Below are positions 18,887-28,834 of a stretch of DNA of 64,000 bases, in pieces. Origin of the DNA: Luteimonas abyssi (GTDB taxonomy: Bacteria > Pseudomonadota > Gammaproteobacteria > Xanthomonadales > Xanthomonadaceae). The notes below the pieces were generated by a model. It was given only the letters and a program-made list of their open reading frames with translations. It was not told the origin of the DNA and searched no databases. The stretch spans positions 916,510 to 980,509 of the forward strand of contig NZ_KQ759763.1 of assembly GCF_001482195.1 (NCBI RefSeq). The letters run 5' to 3'. A program made the translations under genes and the position numbers. The first letter of the stretch is position 1. The number at the start of each line of letters is the position of its first letter.

Positions 18887-20163
18887 CCTGCGACGATGCC
18901 TTCGAGCCCGCGCGTCAGCGCCGCGTCGAGTCCCTCGCGCAGCGGGTCCGGCACCGCGGACAGGGGCTCGCGCGCGAACGCGCCGGTGAGCAGGGCGCGC
19001 GCCTGGGGTTCGGGGATGCCGCGCGAACGCAGATAGAACAGGGCGTTGTCGTCCAGCCGGCCGACGGTCGCACCGTGCGCCGCCTGCACTTCGTCGGCAT
19101 GGATGACCAGCACCGGCTGGGTGTCGATCTCGGCATCGGCCGACAGCAGCAGGTTCTTGTTCGACAGTCGGGCGTCGGTGCCGTCGGCACCCTCGCGGAT
19201 CAGGATGCCGCCGTGGAAGACCACCTTGCCGCGTCCGGTCGCCGCGCCGCGCCAGACCAGTTCGGCGGTGGAGTCGCGGGCGATGTGGTCGATGCCCAGG
19301 CGGGTGTCGACCTGGCGCCGGCCGGTGCCCAGCAGCACGCCGTTGGCGGTCAGGTGGGCACGGTCGCCCTCCAGGCGGACGTTGAGCTCGTGACGCGACA
19401 GCGCGCCGCCCAGCTCCACGTCGACGCGGCGGTAGTCCGCGTCCCTGGCGAGCACCGCATCGGTGCGCAGCAGCAGGGTGGCGCCGTCGGCTTCGTCCTG
19501 CACACGGGCATGCGCCAGGCGCGCCCCTGCCGCGAGGTGCACATGCGCCAGCGCGTTGACGAGGTGCCGCGACGCACCGGTGTTGAGGTGATGCTCGACG
19601 ATGCCCACGGATGCGCCCTGACGCAGCTCGACGAGATGGCGCAGGTGCCAGGCGAGATCGGCGGCCGGGGCATCGGCTGCATCCGCCGGCGCACTGACGA
19701 ACACCAGGTGCAGCGGCGTGTCGACGACGGTATCGGCCTCGACGCGCAGCAGCACGCCTTCGTCGGCGAGCGCGGCATTGAGGCGGGCGAATACCTCGTC
19801 GGTGCGCTCGAAGCGACGATGCAGGAAGCGCAGCGCCTCGTCGCCATCGGCGAGTGCGGCCGACAGCGGCTGCAGCGACACCCCGGCCGGCAGGCCGTCG
19901 AGCGACGACAGCGCGGGCGCGTGGCGACCGTTGACGAACACCAGGCGCGGCGCGGGAACACCGGCGAGCAGGGCGGTATCGATGCTGGGCGCCTGCGCCG
20001 GCGGGACGCCGAAGCTGCGCCGCTCCAGCGCACGCAGCGGGGTGTACTTCCAGGCCTCGCTGCGCGGGCCGGGCAGGCCGTCGCGCAGGGCTTCGTCGAG
20101 GATCGCGCGGCGGGCGGCATCGCCGGAGAAACCGGCGGCCAGCGATTCGAGCAGGACGCTCAT
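18883..20163 (-). CDS. sufD: Fe-S cluster assembly scaffold subunit SufD
   Basis: Partner of SufB in the SufBC2D scaffold. The 426-aa protein has an N-terminal helical part with the SufD-type GPRSEAWKYTPLRALERRSF and a C-terminal beta-helix with VHADEVQAAHGATVGRLDDNALFYLRSRGI, where the conserved histidine of the HGATVG motif sits. The start at 20163 shares one base with the sufC stop, and the stop overlaps the sufS start. Confidence 0.95.
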   Translation of the reverse strand: MSVLLESLAAGFSGDAARRAILDEALRDGLPGPRSEAWKYTPLRALERRSFGVPPAQAPSIDTALLAGVPAPRLVFVNGRHAPALSSLDGLPAGVSLQPLSAALADGDEALRFLHRRFERTDEVFARLNAALADEGVLLRVEADTVVDTPLHLVFVSAPADAADAPAADLAWHLRHLVELRQGASVGIVEHHLNTGASRHLVNALAHVHLAAGARLAHARVQDEADGATLLLRTDAVLARDADYRRVDVELGGALSRHELNVRLEGDRAHLTANGVLLGTGRRQVDTRLGIDHIARDSTAELVWRGAATGRGKVVFHGGILIREGADGTDARLSNKNLLLSADAEIDTQPVLVIHADEVQAAHGATVGRLDDNALFYLRSRGIPEPQARALLTGAFAREPLSAVPDPLREGLDAALTRGLEGIVAG

Positions 20164-20924
20164 CAGACGGCCTCCGGCACCACGCGCTCGCCCACCCAGC
20201 CGTAGCCGTGCTGTTCCAGCTCCAGCGCCAGCTCCGGGCCGCCGGTCTGCACGATGCGGCCATCGGCCAGCACGTGCACCACGTCGGGCTTGATGTAGTC
20301 GAGCAGGCGCTGGTAGTGCGTGATCACCACGAACGCGCGCTCGGTCGAGCGCAGCGCGTTGACGCCTTCGGCCACGGTCTTGAGCGCATCGATGTCGAGG
20401 CCGGAGTCGGTCTCGTCGAGGATGGCGAGTTTCGGCTCCAGCACCGCGAGCTGGAAGATCTCGTTGCGCTTCTTCTCCCCGCCGGAAAACCCTTCGTTGA
20501 CGCCGCGGTGCAGCAGCTGGTCGTCCAGGTGCAGCACCGAGAGCTTCTCGCGCACCAGTTTCAGGAACTGCATCGAGTCCAGCTCGGCCTCGCCACGCGC
20601 CTTGCGCTGCGCATTGAGCGCGCTGCGCAGGAAGTAGGTGTTGTTCACGCCCGGGATCTCCACCGGGTACTGGAACGCCAGGAACAGGCCGGCCGCGGCG
20701 CGTTCCTCCGGTTCGAGGTCGAGCAGGGCCTGGCCGTCGAAGTCGACGCTGCCGGCGGTGACCTCGTAGCCGTCGCGGCCGGCGAGGATATTGCCCAGCG
20801 TGGACTTGCCAGCGCCGTTGGGCCCCATGATGGCGTGGACCTCGCCCGGCTTCACGTCGAGCGAGAGGCCCTTGAGGATGTCCTTGCCGGCGACGCGGGC
20901 GTGGAGGTTGTCGATCTTGAGCAT
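20163..20924 (-). CDS. sufC: Fe-S cluster assembly ATPase SufC
   Basis: ABC-type ATPase that drives conformational change in the SufBCD scaffold. 253 aa. Walker A GPNGAGKST, Q-loop region FLAFQYPVEIPGV, signature FSGGEKKRNEIFQL and Walker B KLAILDETDSGLDIDALK are all present, with the SufC-specific DETDSGLD. It lies 133 bp downstream of sufB, a gap holding an interspersed repeat, and is translationally coupled to sufD. Confidence 0.97.
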   Translation of the reverse strand: MLKIDNLHARVAGKDILKGLSLDVKPGEVHAIMGPNGAGKSTLGNILAGRDGYEVTAGSVDFDGQALLDLEPEERAAAGLFLAFQYPVEIPGVNNTYFLRSALNAQRKARGEAELDSMQFLKLVREKLSVLHLDDQLLHRGVNEGFSGGEKKRNEIFQLAVLEPKLAILDETDSGLDIDALKTVAEGVNALRSTERAFVVITHYQRLLDYIKPDVVHVLADGRIVQTGGPELALELEQHGYGWVGERVVPEAV

Positions 20925-21000
20925 GTGCGTGTCCGTTGTTGGCCTGAACCCCGCGCCGGCGTGCGGCGCGAGGTGGGTTGAGAGCGAGCGAGGGGCGTGC

Positions 21001-21045
21001 CCTCATCCGGCGCTTCGCGCCACCTTCTCCCGCGGGGGAGAAGGG
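21001..21045 (+). repeat. Interspersed palindromic repeat, copy 1 (sufB-sufC gap)
   Basis: 45-bp element beginning cctcatccggcgcttcgc and ending in a cttctcccgc...gggggagaag hairpin. It matches two other copies in this window and lies between sufB and sufC, in antisense orientation to them. Short two-hairpin repeats of this sequence are widespread between genes in Xanthomonadaceae. In the suf transcript it would form an internal hairpin. Confidence 0.75.
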
Positions 21046-21057
21046 AGAAAGCAGGGA

Positions 21058-22533
<1,476 letters not shown>

Positions 22534-22548
22534 GGGGGCTGCCTACTG

Positions 22549-23040
22549 TCAGGCGCTCGCCAGGCGCGCGTCGATGCGGCGCGAGGGCGAAGCGGAGGGG
22601 GAGGAAACGGAGGACGCGCCGGCGACCGACGGCGGCGGGGCATCGTCGAGCATCTGTGCCAGGCTGACCGCGCGCAGTGCATCGGCCACGACATCGTTGA
22701 TCCTGCGCCAGTTCGCACGCACCCCGCACTGGTGTGAGATGCCGCACTGGCTGTGGTCGAGGCTGCATTCGGTCATCGCCAACGGGCCTTCCATCGCCTC
22801 GACGATCTCGATCAGGCTGATCGCCTCGGCCGGGCGCGCGAGGCGATAACCGCCATTCGCACCGCGGAAGCCCTCGACCAGCCCGGCCTGCGCCAGCGGT
22901 TTCAGGACCTTGCTGACCGTGGGAGCCTCCAGGCCCGCCAGTTCGGCCAGTTCCGCAGCGCTCAACACAGCGTCCGGCCGCGCGGCGAGCGCGGTCAGGA
23001 TCACGGTGGCGTAGTCGGTCAGGCGGGTGACGCGGAGCAT
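22549..23040 (-). CDS. Rrf2-family Fe-S-sensing repressor of the SUF operon (IscR/SufR-like)
   Basis: Winged-HTH regulator of 163 aa. The HTH is VLSAAELAELAGLEAPTVSKVLKPL (listed in part: SAAELAELAGLEAPTVSKVL), followed by the wing GANGGYRLARP. Three cysteines, C92-x6-C99-x5-C105, sit where IscR has C92, C98 and C104 that hold a 2Fe-2S cluster, so cluster sensing is very likely. It opens the suf operon, and a palindrome overlaps its own promoter, so autoregulation is expected. The C-terminus is Ser/Pro-rich and variable. Confidence 0.92.
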   Translation of the reverse strand: MLRVTRLTDYATVILTALAARPDAVLSAAELAELAGLEAPTVSKVLKPLAQAGLVEGFRGANGGYRLARPAEAISLIEIVEAMEGPLAMTECSLDHSQCGISHQCGVRANWRRINDVVADALRAVSLAQMLDDAPPPSVAGASSVSSPSASPSRRIDARLASA

Positions 23041-23050
23041 GGGCGGGGCA

Positions 23051-23098
23051 GTCCTTAATTAGGACCGGAATTGTACTCTTTTGCGTTCACCCAACCAA
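23051..23098 (-). promoter_or_regulatory. Promoter and palindromic operator of the suf operon
   Basis: On the minus strand a -35-like TTGGTT (23093-23098) is separated by 17 bp from a -10 TACAAT (23070-23075). Just downstream is the palindrome gtccttaattaggac (23051-23065), which covers the expected transcription start and the AAGGA ribosome site of the regulator gene. The layout resembles type-1 IscR operators (inverted arms around an AT core), supporting autorepression. Confidence 0.65.
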
Positions 23099-23268
23099 GC
23101 GTCGGCCCCAGCCGTCGTTCACCTGCGTGGACGCGCCGCGGTCGATGCCGCAGGGCGGCGGCGTCACGGGCGCGGCATGCCGGGGGCGAACGCCGAAAAA
23201 CCCCGCGTCACCGTGGCATGCCGTCGTCGCATGCCACACAATGGTCATTCTCCATACATGGCAGTCCG

Positions 23269-23745
23269 ATGCCGAAGCAGCCCCTCAAGATCGAAGCCCG
23301 CAAGTCCCCGATCCACGGCAATGGCGTGTTCGCCACGCACAAGATCCGCAAGGGCGAGCGCATCGTGCGCTACGTCGGCGCGCTGCGCTCGCACGAGGAG
23401 GTGGACGAGGATTACGGCGAAATCGAGGAAAACGGCCACACCTTCCTGTTCACCCTCAACGACGACTACGTCATCGACGCCAATGTGCGCGGCAACGTCG
23501 CGCGCTGGATCAATCACAGCTGCGACCCGAGCTGCGAGGCGGTGATCGAGGAAGACGACAAGGGCCGTCCGGAGAAGGACAAGGTCTACATCGAGGCGCT
23601 GCGCGACATCAAGCGCGGCGAGGAGCTGACCTACAACTACGGCATCACTCTGGACGAGCGGCATACGCCGAAACTCAAGAAGCTCTGGGGCTGCCGCTGC
23701 GGCCAGCCGAACTGCACCGGCACCATGCTGCAGCCCAAGCGCTGA
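23269..23745 (+). CDS. SET-domain protein-lysine methyltransferase-like protein
   Basis: Compact 158-aa SET domain. Seen in order: the N-terminal IEARKSPIHGNGVFATHKI, the SAM-pocket NHSCDPSCEA, the catalytic-tyrosine region EELTYNYG, and a post-SET zinc motif CRCGQPNC. All core motifs of active SET enzymes are kept. Such stand-alone SET proteins occur in xanthomonads and other bacteria; the target (possibly a nucleoid or ribosomal protein) is unknown. The ATG at 23269 is chosen at the conserved start; the upstream open frame has no conservation. Followed by a strong terminator. Confidence 0.9.
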   Translation: MPKQPLKIEARKSPIHGNGVFATHKIRKGERIVRYVGALRSHEEVDEDYGEIEENGHTFLFTLNDDYVIDANVRGNVARWINHSCDPSCEAVIEEDDKGRPEKDKVYIEALRDIKRGEELTYNYGITLDERHTPKLKKLWGCRCGQPNCTGTMLQPKR

Positions 23746-23802
23746 GACGCTGCAGCCGGTCCGGGCGTCACGCCCGCCCGGCGCAGCGCGCGTGGGTCCA
23801 CG

Positions 23803-23836
23803 ACGCCGCGACGGCCCTTCACCGTCGCGGCGTTTT
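23803..23836 (+). terminator. Intrinsic terminator after the SET-domain gene
   Basis: Perfect 12-bp stem acgccgcgacgg / ccgtcgcggcgt with a 7-base loop, running into TTTT. It lies 57 bp after the stop. The rest of the gap to the next gene (to 24022) holds only a likely promoter region. Confidence 0.85.
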
Positions 23837-24022
23837 CATGCCGGTCCCGGGTCGCGATTCCGCCCGGGACACCCGTACGCGCGGACGTGCAACGTACCGT
23901 CCGACATCTCCGGGATGCATGGCGACCGCAAAGGGTTGCAATGACCGAAGGCAGGCGAAGCGCGGCCTTGGCGCGCCTAACGTGCGGGGCATCCGGGGCG
24001 CCGCCCCGCACGGATCGCCGCC

Positions 24023-26260
24023 ATGCGCCACCTGTTTCGCATCGTCTTCCTGCCGATGGGCCTGCTGTGCTCGTCGCCCGCGTTCGCGGTCGTCATCGAT
24101 GGCCGCATCGATCCGGACGAGTGGGCCGGCGCACGGGAGATCGTCGAATTCCGCAAGACCCAGCCGCTGTCCGGCGCGCCCGCGTCGCTGCCGACCCGGG
24201 CCTGGGTGATGGCCACGCCCGACGGGCTCGCGGTCGCGTTCCGCAACGAACAGCCCCCGGAGGTGCCGCGGACCCGGCAGCGCGTACGGCGCGATTTCGA
24301 TGCCCAGGTCGACCGGGTCAACCTGATGGTCGACTTCGATGGCGACGGGCGCACCGCCTACAACTTCACCGTGTCGTCGACCGGTGGCATCTACGACGCG
24401 GTCATCACCAACGAAAACCAGTTCAACGACGACTGGGACGGGTTGTGGCGATACGCCGTCTCCGAGGATGCGGACGGCTGGTCGGTGGAGATGCTCGTCC
24501 CCTGGCACACCGCGCCGATGCGCGACGGGCGCGACGGCATGCGGACGCTGCGGATCTACCTCGACCGGGTGATCGGCAGCACCGGGGAGCGCGTGGCCTG
24601 GCCGCTGGCCAGCTACGAGCGCCCGCGGTTCGTGTCCGAGTTCGCGCCGCTCGAGGTGCCGGCCTACGACCAGTCGCTGCTGGCCGTGACGCCCTACATG
24701 TCCGGCCTCTACGACAACGTACGCGGTGGGGCGCGGAGCGATGCCGGCGCGGACCTGTTCTGGAAGCCGAACGGCCGGTTCCAGCTGTCGGCCACGATCA
24801 ACCCCGACTTCGGCCAGGTCGAAAGCGACGACCTGGTGGTGAACTTCAGCGCCACCGAGACCTTCGTCAGCGACAAGCGGCCGTTCTTCACCGAGAACCA
24901 GGGCTTGTTCGAACTGACCACGCCCTCCGACTTCAGCCAGCAACTCTATACCCGCCGTGTGGGCGGCCCGGCCGACGACGGCATCGGGGCTGGCGACATC
25001 ACTGCGGCCATCAAGCTCAACGGCAGCGTCGGCGCAGCGAAGTACGGCGTATTCGCGGCGGAGGAAGACGGTCCGGCGGGACGCTCGTTCCAGGCGTTGC
25101 GGCTGGTGCGCGATTTCGCCGACCAGAATCTCGGCGCCATGCTCACCCGCGTCGATCGTCCCTGGCTCGATCGCGAGGCCTTCGTGCTGGGCGTCGACCA
25201 CAACTGGCGGCCGACCGACCGCTGGAACGTACGCACGCGCCTGCTCGGCAGCCGCATCGATCAGGCCGGCGTGCGCACCGAGGATGTCGGCGCCACGTTG
25301 TGGGCGGACTACGAAATGGACGGCGGCTGGCGCCAGCAATGGCTCGCGATGCACTTCGGCGATGCGCTGCAGCTCAACGACTTCGGCTACCTGGCCCGCA
25401 ACAGCAGCAATTACCTGCACTGGGAGCTGCGCCGGCGTTTCGCCGACCTGCCGGCCGACGGCCGCTACGCCTCGAAGGATTGGCGCTGGCGTGCCAGCAC
25501 CAGCCACAACGACCGCGGCGACCATCTCAACGACCAGTTCCGCATGAGTCGGGAGGGCCGGTTGCGCGACGGTAGCTACGAGTACGCGCAGATCAACGTC
25601 AACAGCGCCGGGCTCAACGACCAGCTGCTGCGCGGCAACGGCCTGGTCCGCATGCCCGCGAACTTCAACACGTTCTACCAGTACGAACGGCCGCGCAAAG
25701 GGGCGTGGGCGCATGAGGTGGAGCTGGAGCTGTTCGGCGGCGGCCTCGCCGGCAACGACCGGATCGGGTCCGCGCTGTGGTACGGCACCACGTTCTTCGT
25801 CAGCGACGCACTCAGCCTGAACCTGGGCGGCATCGTGATCCGCAGGCCGGACTGGCTGATCTGGCAGGGCGAGGGCAATCTGGTCGGCGCGTTCGACGGT
25901 CGCGAGGCGCGCCTGCGCGCCGGGCTGGACTGGAACATCGATGCGCGGCAGGAGTTGCGGGTGAAGCTGCAAGCGATCGGCATCGATGCGGGGGCACGAC
26001 GGGCCTGGCGCTTCGACCCCTCGGGCCACGCTCTCGAGGCGGCCGACCGGATCGACGACTTCGGCGTGCGCAACCTGGGCTTCCAGATCCGTTACCGCTA
26101 CGAGCTCGCGCCGTTGTCGCACCTGTACGTGGTCTATGCGCGCGGCGGTTACGAGTCCATCGACAACCCCGAGGGCGTCGGCGACCAGTTGCAGCGCAGC
26201 TTCGACCTGCGCGACGACGAGCAGTTGCTGCTCAAGCTGAGCTATCGCTTCGAGATCTAG
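24023..26260 (+). CDS. DUF5916 outer-membrane-type protein with CBM9-like N-terminal domain
   Basis: Exported 745-aa protein. Signal peptide ends near SPAFA (residue 22). Residues about 25-200 form a CBM9-like sugar-binding-type domain (VIDGRIDPDEWAGA, DRVNLMVDFDGDGRTAYNF, WSVEMLVPWHTAPM), and the remainder is the DUF5916 region, likely a beta-barrel, with KPNGRFQLSATINPDFGQVE and KRPFFTENQGLFEL. The last residues YRFEI end in the hydrophobic/aromatic pattern of outer-membrane proteins. Function unknown; often described near TonB systems. Monocistronic, preceded by the SET gene terminator. Confidence 0.87.
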   Translation: MRHLFRIVFLPMGLLCSSPAFAVVIDGRIDPDEWAGAREIVEFRKTQPLSGAPASLPTRAWVMATPDGLAVAFRNEQPPEVPRTRQRVRRDFDAQVDRVNLMVDFDGDGRTAYNFTVSSTGGIYDAVITNENQFNDDWDGLWRYAVSEDADGWSVEMLVPWHTAPMRDGRDGMRTLRIYLDRVIGSTGERVAWPLASYERPRFVSEFAPLEVPAYDQSLLAVTPYMSGLYDNVRGGARSDAGADLFWKPNGRFQLSATINPDFGQVESDDLVVNFSATETFVSDKRPFFTENQGLFELTTPSDFSQQLYTRRVGGPADDGIGAGDITAAIKLNGSVGAAKYGVFAAEEDGPAGRSFQALRLVRDFADQNLGAMLTRVDRPWLDREAFVLGVDHNWRPTDRWNVRTRLLGSRIDQAGVRTEDVGATLWADYEMDGGWRQQWLAMHFGDALQLNDFGYLARNSSNYLHWELRRRFADLPADGRYASKDWRWRASTSHNDRGDHLNDQFRMSREGRLRDGSYEYAQINVNSAGLNDQLLRGNGLVRMPANFNTFYQYERPRKGAWAHEVELELFGGGLAGNDRIGSALWYGTTFFVSDALSLNLGGIVIRRPDWLIWQGEGNLVGAFDGREARLRAGLDWNIDARQELRVKLQAIGIDAGARRAWRFDPSGHALEAADRIDDFGVRNLGFQIRYRYELAPLSHLYVVYARGGYESIDNPEGVGDQLQRSFDLRDDEQLLLKLSYRFEI

Positions 26261-26285
26261 CCGAAAGACGCGGCCTGGCGGCGTG

Positions 26286-26717
26286 TCATTCCGGCAACGT
26301 CAGCGGGGCGCGATTCGGGCGCAGCCACACCAGCATGCGCCCGAGCAGCAGCATCGCGATCAGGTCGAAGATCACTTGCCGGGTCATCAGCCCGAACGGC
26401 AACGGCTGGCCGACATAGGCCAGCAGGTGCCACGGCACGAACGACAGCAGCGCCATGGCCAGGCCGAACTGCAGCCCGTGGCGCGCACGGGTGCGGACAT
26501 CGGCGTACAGACGTCGGAACAGCCAGGTCATGGTGAAGCCGATCAGACCGTAGGCGACCACGATCCAGCCCAGGCGCGCGTTGGCCTCTTCCGGCGTGCG
26601 GTAGAGCTCGGCATGGGCGAGGTAGTCAGCACGCAGCAGCCAGCCGTGCACCATTGCGCCCAGCAGCATCGCCGCCAGGCCGATCATCACGCCGCATACG
26701 AGGAATCGCTTGTCCAT
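26286..26717 (-). CDS. Small integral membrane protein of unknown function
   Basis: 143-aa protein with about four transmembrane segments: VCGVMIGLAAMLLGAMVHGW, LGWIVVAYGLIGFTMTWLF, GLQFGLAMALLSFVPWHLLAY, and RQVIFDLIAMLLLGRMLVW. The frame is open upstream to 27065 through the M23 gene; the ATG at 26717 starts the hydrophobic protein. No family recognised with confidence. Convergent with the DUF5916 gene, with a gap of 25 bp. Confidence 0.75.
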   Translation of the reverse strand: MDKRFLVCGVMIGLAAMLLGAMVHGWLLRADYLAHAELYRTPEEANARLGWIVVAYGLIGFTMTWLFRRLYADVRTRARHGLQFGLAMALLSFVPWHLLAYVGQPLPFGLMTRQVIFDLIAMLLLGRMLVWLRPNRAPLTLPE

Positions 26718-26820
26718 CCGGTGTCTGCGTGGCCGGGTCGAGCCGGCGGTCCCGAAAGACCCGATGCTAACCGGGCAGCCGCGATGCGTCGATGCGGACG
26801 GGTCGTTCACGGCGTGTCTC

Positions 26821-27444
26821 TCATGGCGCTGGCCCTCGCACGGGCGTGTCTTCGAGTTCGCGGGCGCGGCGGGCGCCCGCGCGCAGCAGCGGCAACGGAT
26901 CGTACGCGCCGTCGCTGCCGTAGATGCCGTAGTGCAGATGCGGCTGGGTGCCGCGGGCGTTTCCGGTATCGCCGACGTAGCCGAGCACGTCGCCGGCCAG
27001 CACCACGTGCCCCTGGACGAGCTCGGGCGTCCAGTCGTCGAGGTGGGCGTAATAGTGACGCTCATGCGCGGGGCCGAGGACCCAGACCTGACGCCCGCCC
27101 AGTCCGGTCTCGCGGATCGACGTCACGATCCCCGGGGTGGCGCTCAGGACTTCGGTACCGCGCGGCGCGAAGATGTCCACGCCTTCGTGGCGGCGGTCGC
27201 GCCCGCGAGGCGCACCGAACGTGTCCGCGACACGGGACGCCTCGACGCCCCGCACCGGCATCGCGATCGCGTCCGGCGCCGGCATGCGCGACAGTTCGAA
27301 TCCCATCCGCACCGATGCCATGAAGGGTTGCCGCCAGGCCCAGCTCGCGGCGAACCACGCCAGCAGCAGGAACACCACCCAGCCGGTGAGGCGGATGGCG
27401 GCTCGGCGGTAGTCGCGGCGGGGAGGCGGGGGCGATGCGGACAC
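26821..27444 (-). CDS. M23-family metallopeptidase, membrane-anchored
   Basis: 207-aa envelope peptidase predicted to cut peptidoglycan cross-bridges. An N-terminal anchor helix (RLTGWVVFLLLAWFAASWAW) is followed by the M23 fold with zinc motifs HEGVDIFAPRGT (H-x3-D), HYYAHLDD and HLHYGIYG (HxH). All zinc-site residues of active members are kept, so it is probably an active lysostaphin-type enzyme rather than a degenerate NlpD/EnvC activator. 104 bp upstream of the small membrane-protein gene on the same strand. Confidence 0.9.
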   Translation of the reverse strand: MSASPPPPRRDYRRAAIRLTGWVVFLLLAWFAASWAWRQPFMASVRMGFELSRMPAPDAIAMPVRGVEASRVADTFGAPRGRDRRHEGVDIFAPRGTEVLSATPGIVTSIRETGLGGRQVWVLGPAHERHYYAHLDDWTPELVQGHVVLAGDVLGYVGDTGNARGTQPHLHYGIYGSDGAYDPLPLLRAGARRARELEDTPVRGPAP

Positions 27445-27484
27445 GGCACCAGCCTAGCCGTGTCGGGTGAAGCCGCCGTGCGCG

Positions 27485-28162
27485 TCAGGCGGCGTCGCTG
27501 CGCAACTGACTTTCGAGACGACGTTTCAGGGTGTCGTCGAGATCCAGTTTGCGCGCCAGCTCGTCGAGATAGGCGCGCTCCATGAAGTTCTGCTCGTCGG
27601 CCATCATCAGGCTGGCCAGGTACATTTCGGAGGCGAGCTCGGGCGTGCTCGCCGCCTGCGCGACCTCGGCCGGGTCCAGCGGCTTCTCGAGCTCCGCGTG
27701 CAGCCACTGCTGCAGCTCGTCATCGGTGCCGGCGCGGGCGAATTCGCCTTCGATCAGCTCGCGCTCGCGCGCGTCGATGTGGCCGTCGGCCTTGGCGGCG
27801 GCGACGATCGCCTTGAGGATCGCCTCGCTGTGCTGTTCGGCCTGCGGCGGCGGCAGGCGGTCGACGGTACGGGGCTCGACCTGCTGTCCGGACTGTTGGC
27901 GCTGGTAATCGCCGTACGCCTTGTAGGCCATGACGCCGATCGCGGCGAGACCGCCGTACGTCGCGAGCTTGCGGGTGGTCTTGTTGCGGCCCAGCAACAG
28001 GCCCAAGGCGCCGCCCGCGGCCGCGCCGCGGCCGAAGTCGGCATTGAACATGCCGCCGAGATTGCCCAGCGCACCGCCGCCTTGCGTGCGGTCCTGGGGC
28101 GCGGCGGCACCGCCGCCCTGGGCGGAACGGAGAACGTGGTCGAGAAAGCCCTGGAGTTTCAT
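27485..28162 (-). CDS. DUF533/TerB-like protein (YebE type)
   Basis: 225-aa protein with a Gly/Ala-rich region containing a short hydrophobic segment (LATYGGLAAIGVMAYKAYG, about residues 66-84) and a C-terminal all-helical TerB-like DUF533 domain (LKAIVAAAKADGHIDARERELI, YLASLMMADEQNFMERAYLDELA). YebE-type proteins are envelope-stress induced in enterobacteria but lack a defined activity. The gene lies 170 bp below the HU gene, beyond its terminator, and probably has its own promoter. Confidence 0.88.
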   Translation of the reverse strand: MKLQGFLDHVLRSAQGGGAAAPQDRTQGGGALGNLGGMFNADFGRGAAAGGALGLLLGRNKTTRKLATYGGLAAIGVMAYKAYGDYQRQQSGQQVEPRTVDRLPPPQAEQHSEAILKAIVAAAKADGHIDARERELIEGEFARAGTDDELQQWLHAELEKPLDPAEVAQAASTPELASEMYLASLMMADEQNFMERAYLDELARKLDLDDTLKRRLESQLRSDAA

Positions 28163-28261
28163 GACGTGTCGATCCGGATGTCGGCGCCTGTGCGCGGGAT
28201 GGTCACTGGAATAGCCGGCGGTCGCTTAACGGATCGCCAACCGCACCTGTCGGCCGCGCAC

Positions 28262-28297
28262 GAAAAAGGGCCGGTCGCACGAAGCGGACCGGCCCTC
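28262..28297 (-). terminator. Intrinsic terminator of the HU-like gene
   Basis: 10-bp perfect stem agggccggtc / gaccggccct (28267-28296). On the minus strand the hairpin is followed directly by TTTTT (28263-28267). It lies about 36 bp after the HU stop. Confidence 0.9.
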
Positions 28298-28332
28298 GAA
28301 ACGCGGCATGTCGCCGCGTCGACGCGCAACCG

Positions 28333-28722
28333 TCAGGCGGCAGCGTCCTTGAGCTTCTTGAGCGGGCGCACCTTGACCTTGACCGAGGCGGGCTTGGCGG
28401 CGAACCACTGCTCTTCCTTGGTGAAGGGGTTGATGCCCTTGCGCTTGGCCTTGGCCGGCACCTTGACCGACGTGATCTTCAGCACGCCGGGCAGGGTGAA
28501 GGAGCCGAGGCCCTTCTTGTTGATCGAACCGTGGATCGCGCCTTCGAGCGCGGCGAGAACCGAGCGGACGTCCTTTGCGACGACACCGGTGCTCTCGGCG
28601 ATGTGCGAGACCAGGCCCGACTTGGTCAGCGGTTCCTTGATCGCCTTGGGAGCGGCCGGCTTCGCGGCAGCCTTCTTCGGAGCAGCGGCCTTCTTCGCCA
28701 CCTTGGTTGCTTTCTTCGCCAT
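28333..28722 (-). CDS. HU-family histone-like DNA-binding protein with Lys-rich tail
   Basis: 129-aa nucleoid protein. Residues about 1-30 are a Lys/Ala/Pro-rich extension (MAKKATKVAKKAAAPKKAAA), followed by a standard HU/IHF fold (LTKSGLVSHIAESTG, GLGSFTLPGVLKI). The DNA-binding arm appears as KAKRKGINPFTKEEQWFAAKP and the protein ends KVRPLKKLKDAAA. The tail resembles eukaryotic H1 tails and is typical of xanthomonads. An upstream open frame extends far but shows no HU homology before the ATG at 28722. A strong terminator follows. Confidence 0.93.
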   Translation of the reverse strand: MAKKATKVAKKAAAPKKAAAKPAAPKAIKEPLTKSGLVSHIAESTGVVAKDVRSVLAALEGAIHGSINKKGLGSFTLPGVLKITSVKVPAKAKRKGINPFTKEEQWFAAKPASVKVKVRPLKKLKDAAA

Positions 28723-28834
28723 GTGTCCTGTTCCGTGATGGAGGGTTGGAAATGTCGGCCAAATCCAGCCGGCAGTCGAAATGTAGGGCATGTCCACGCT
28801 GCCGCCAATAGGAAACCGCGAAAAAACCGGGTTT

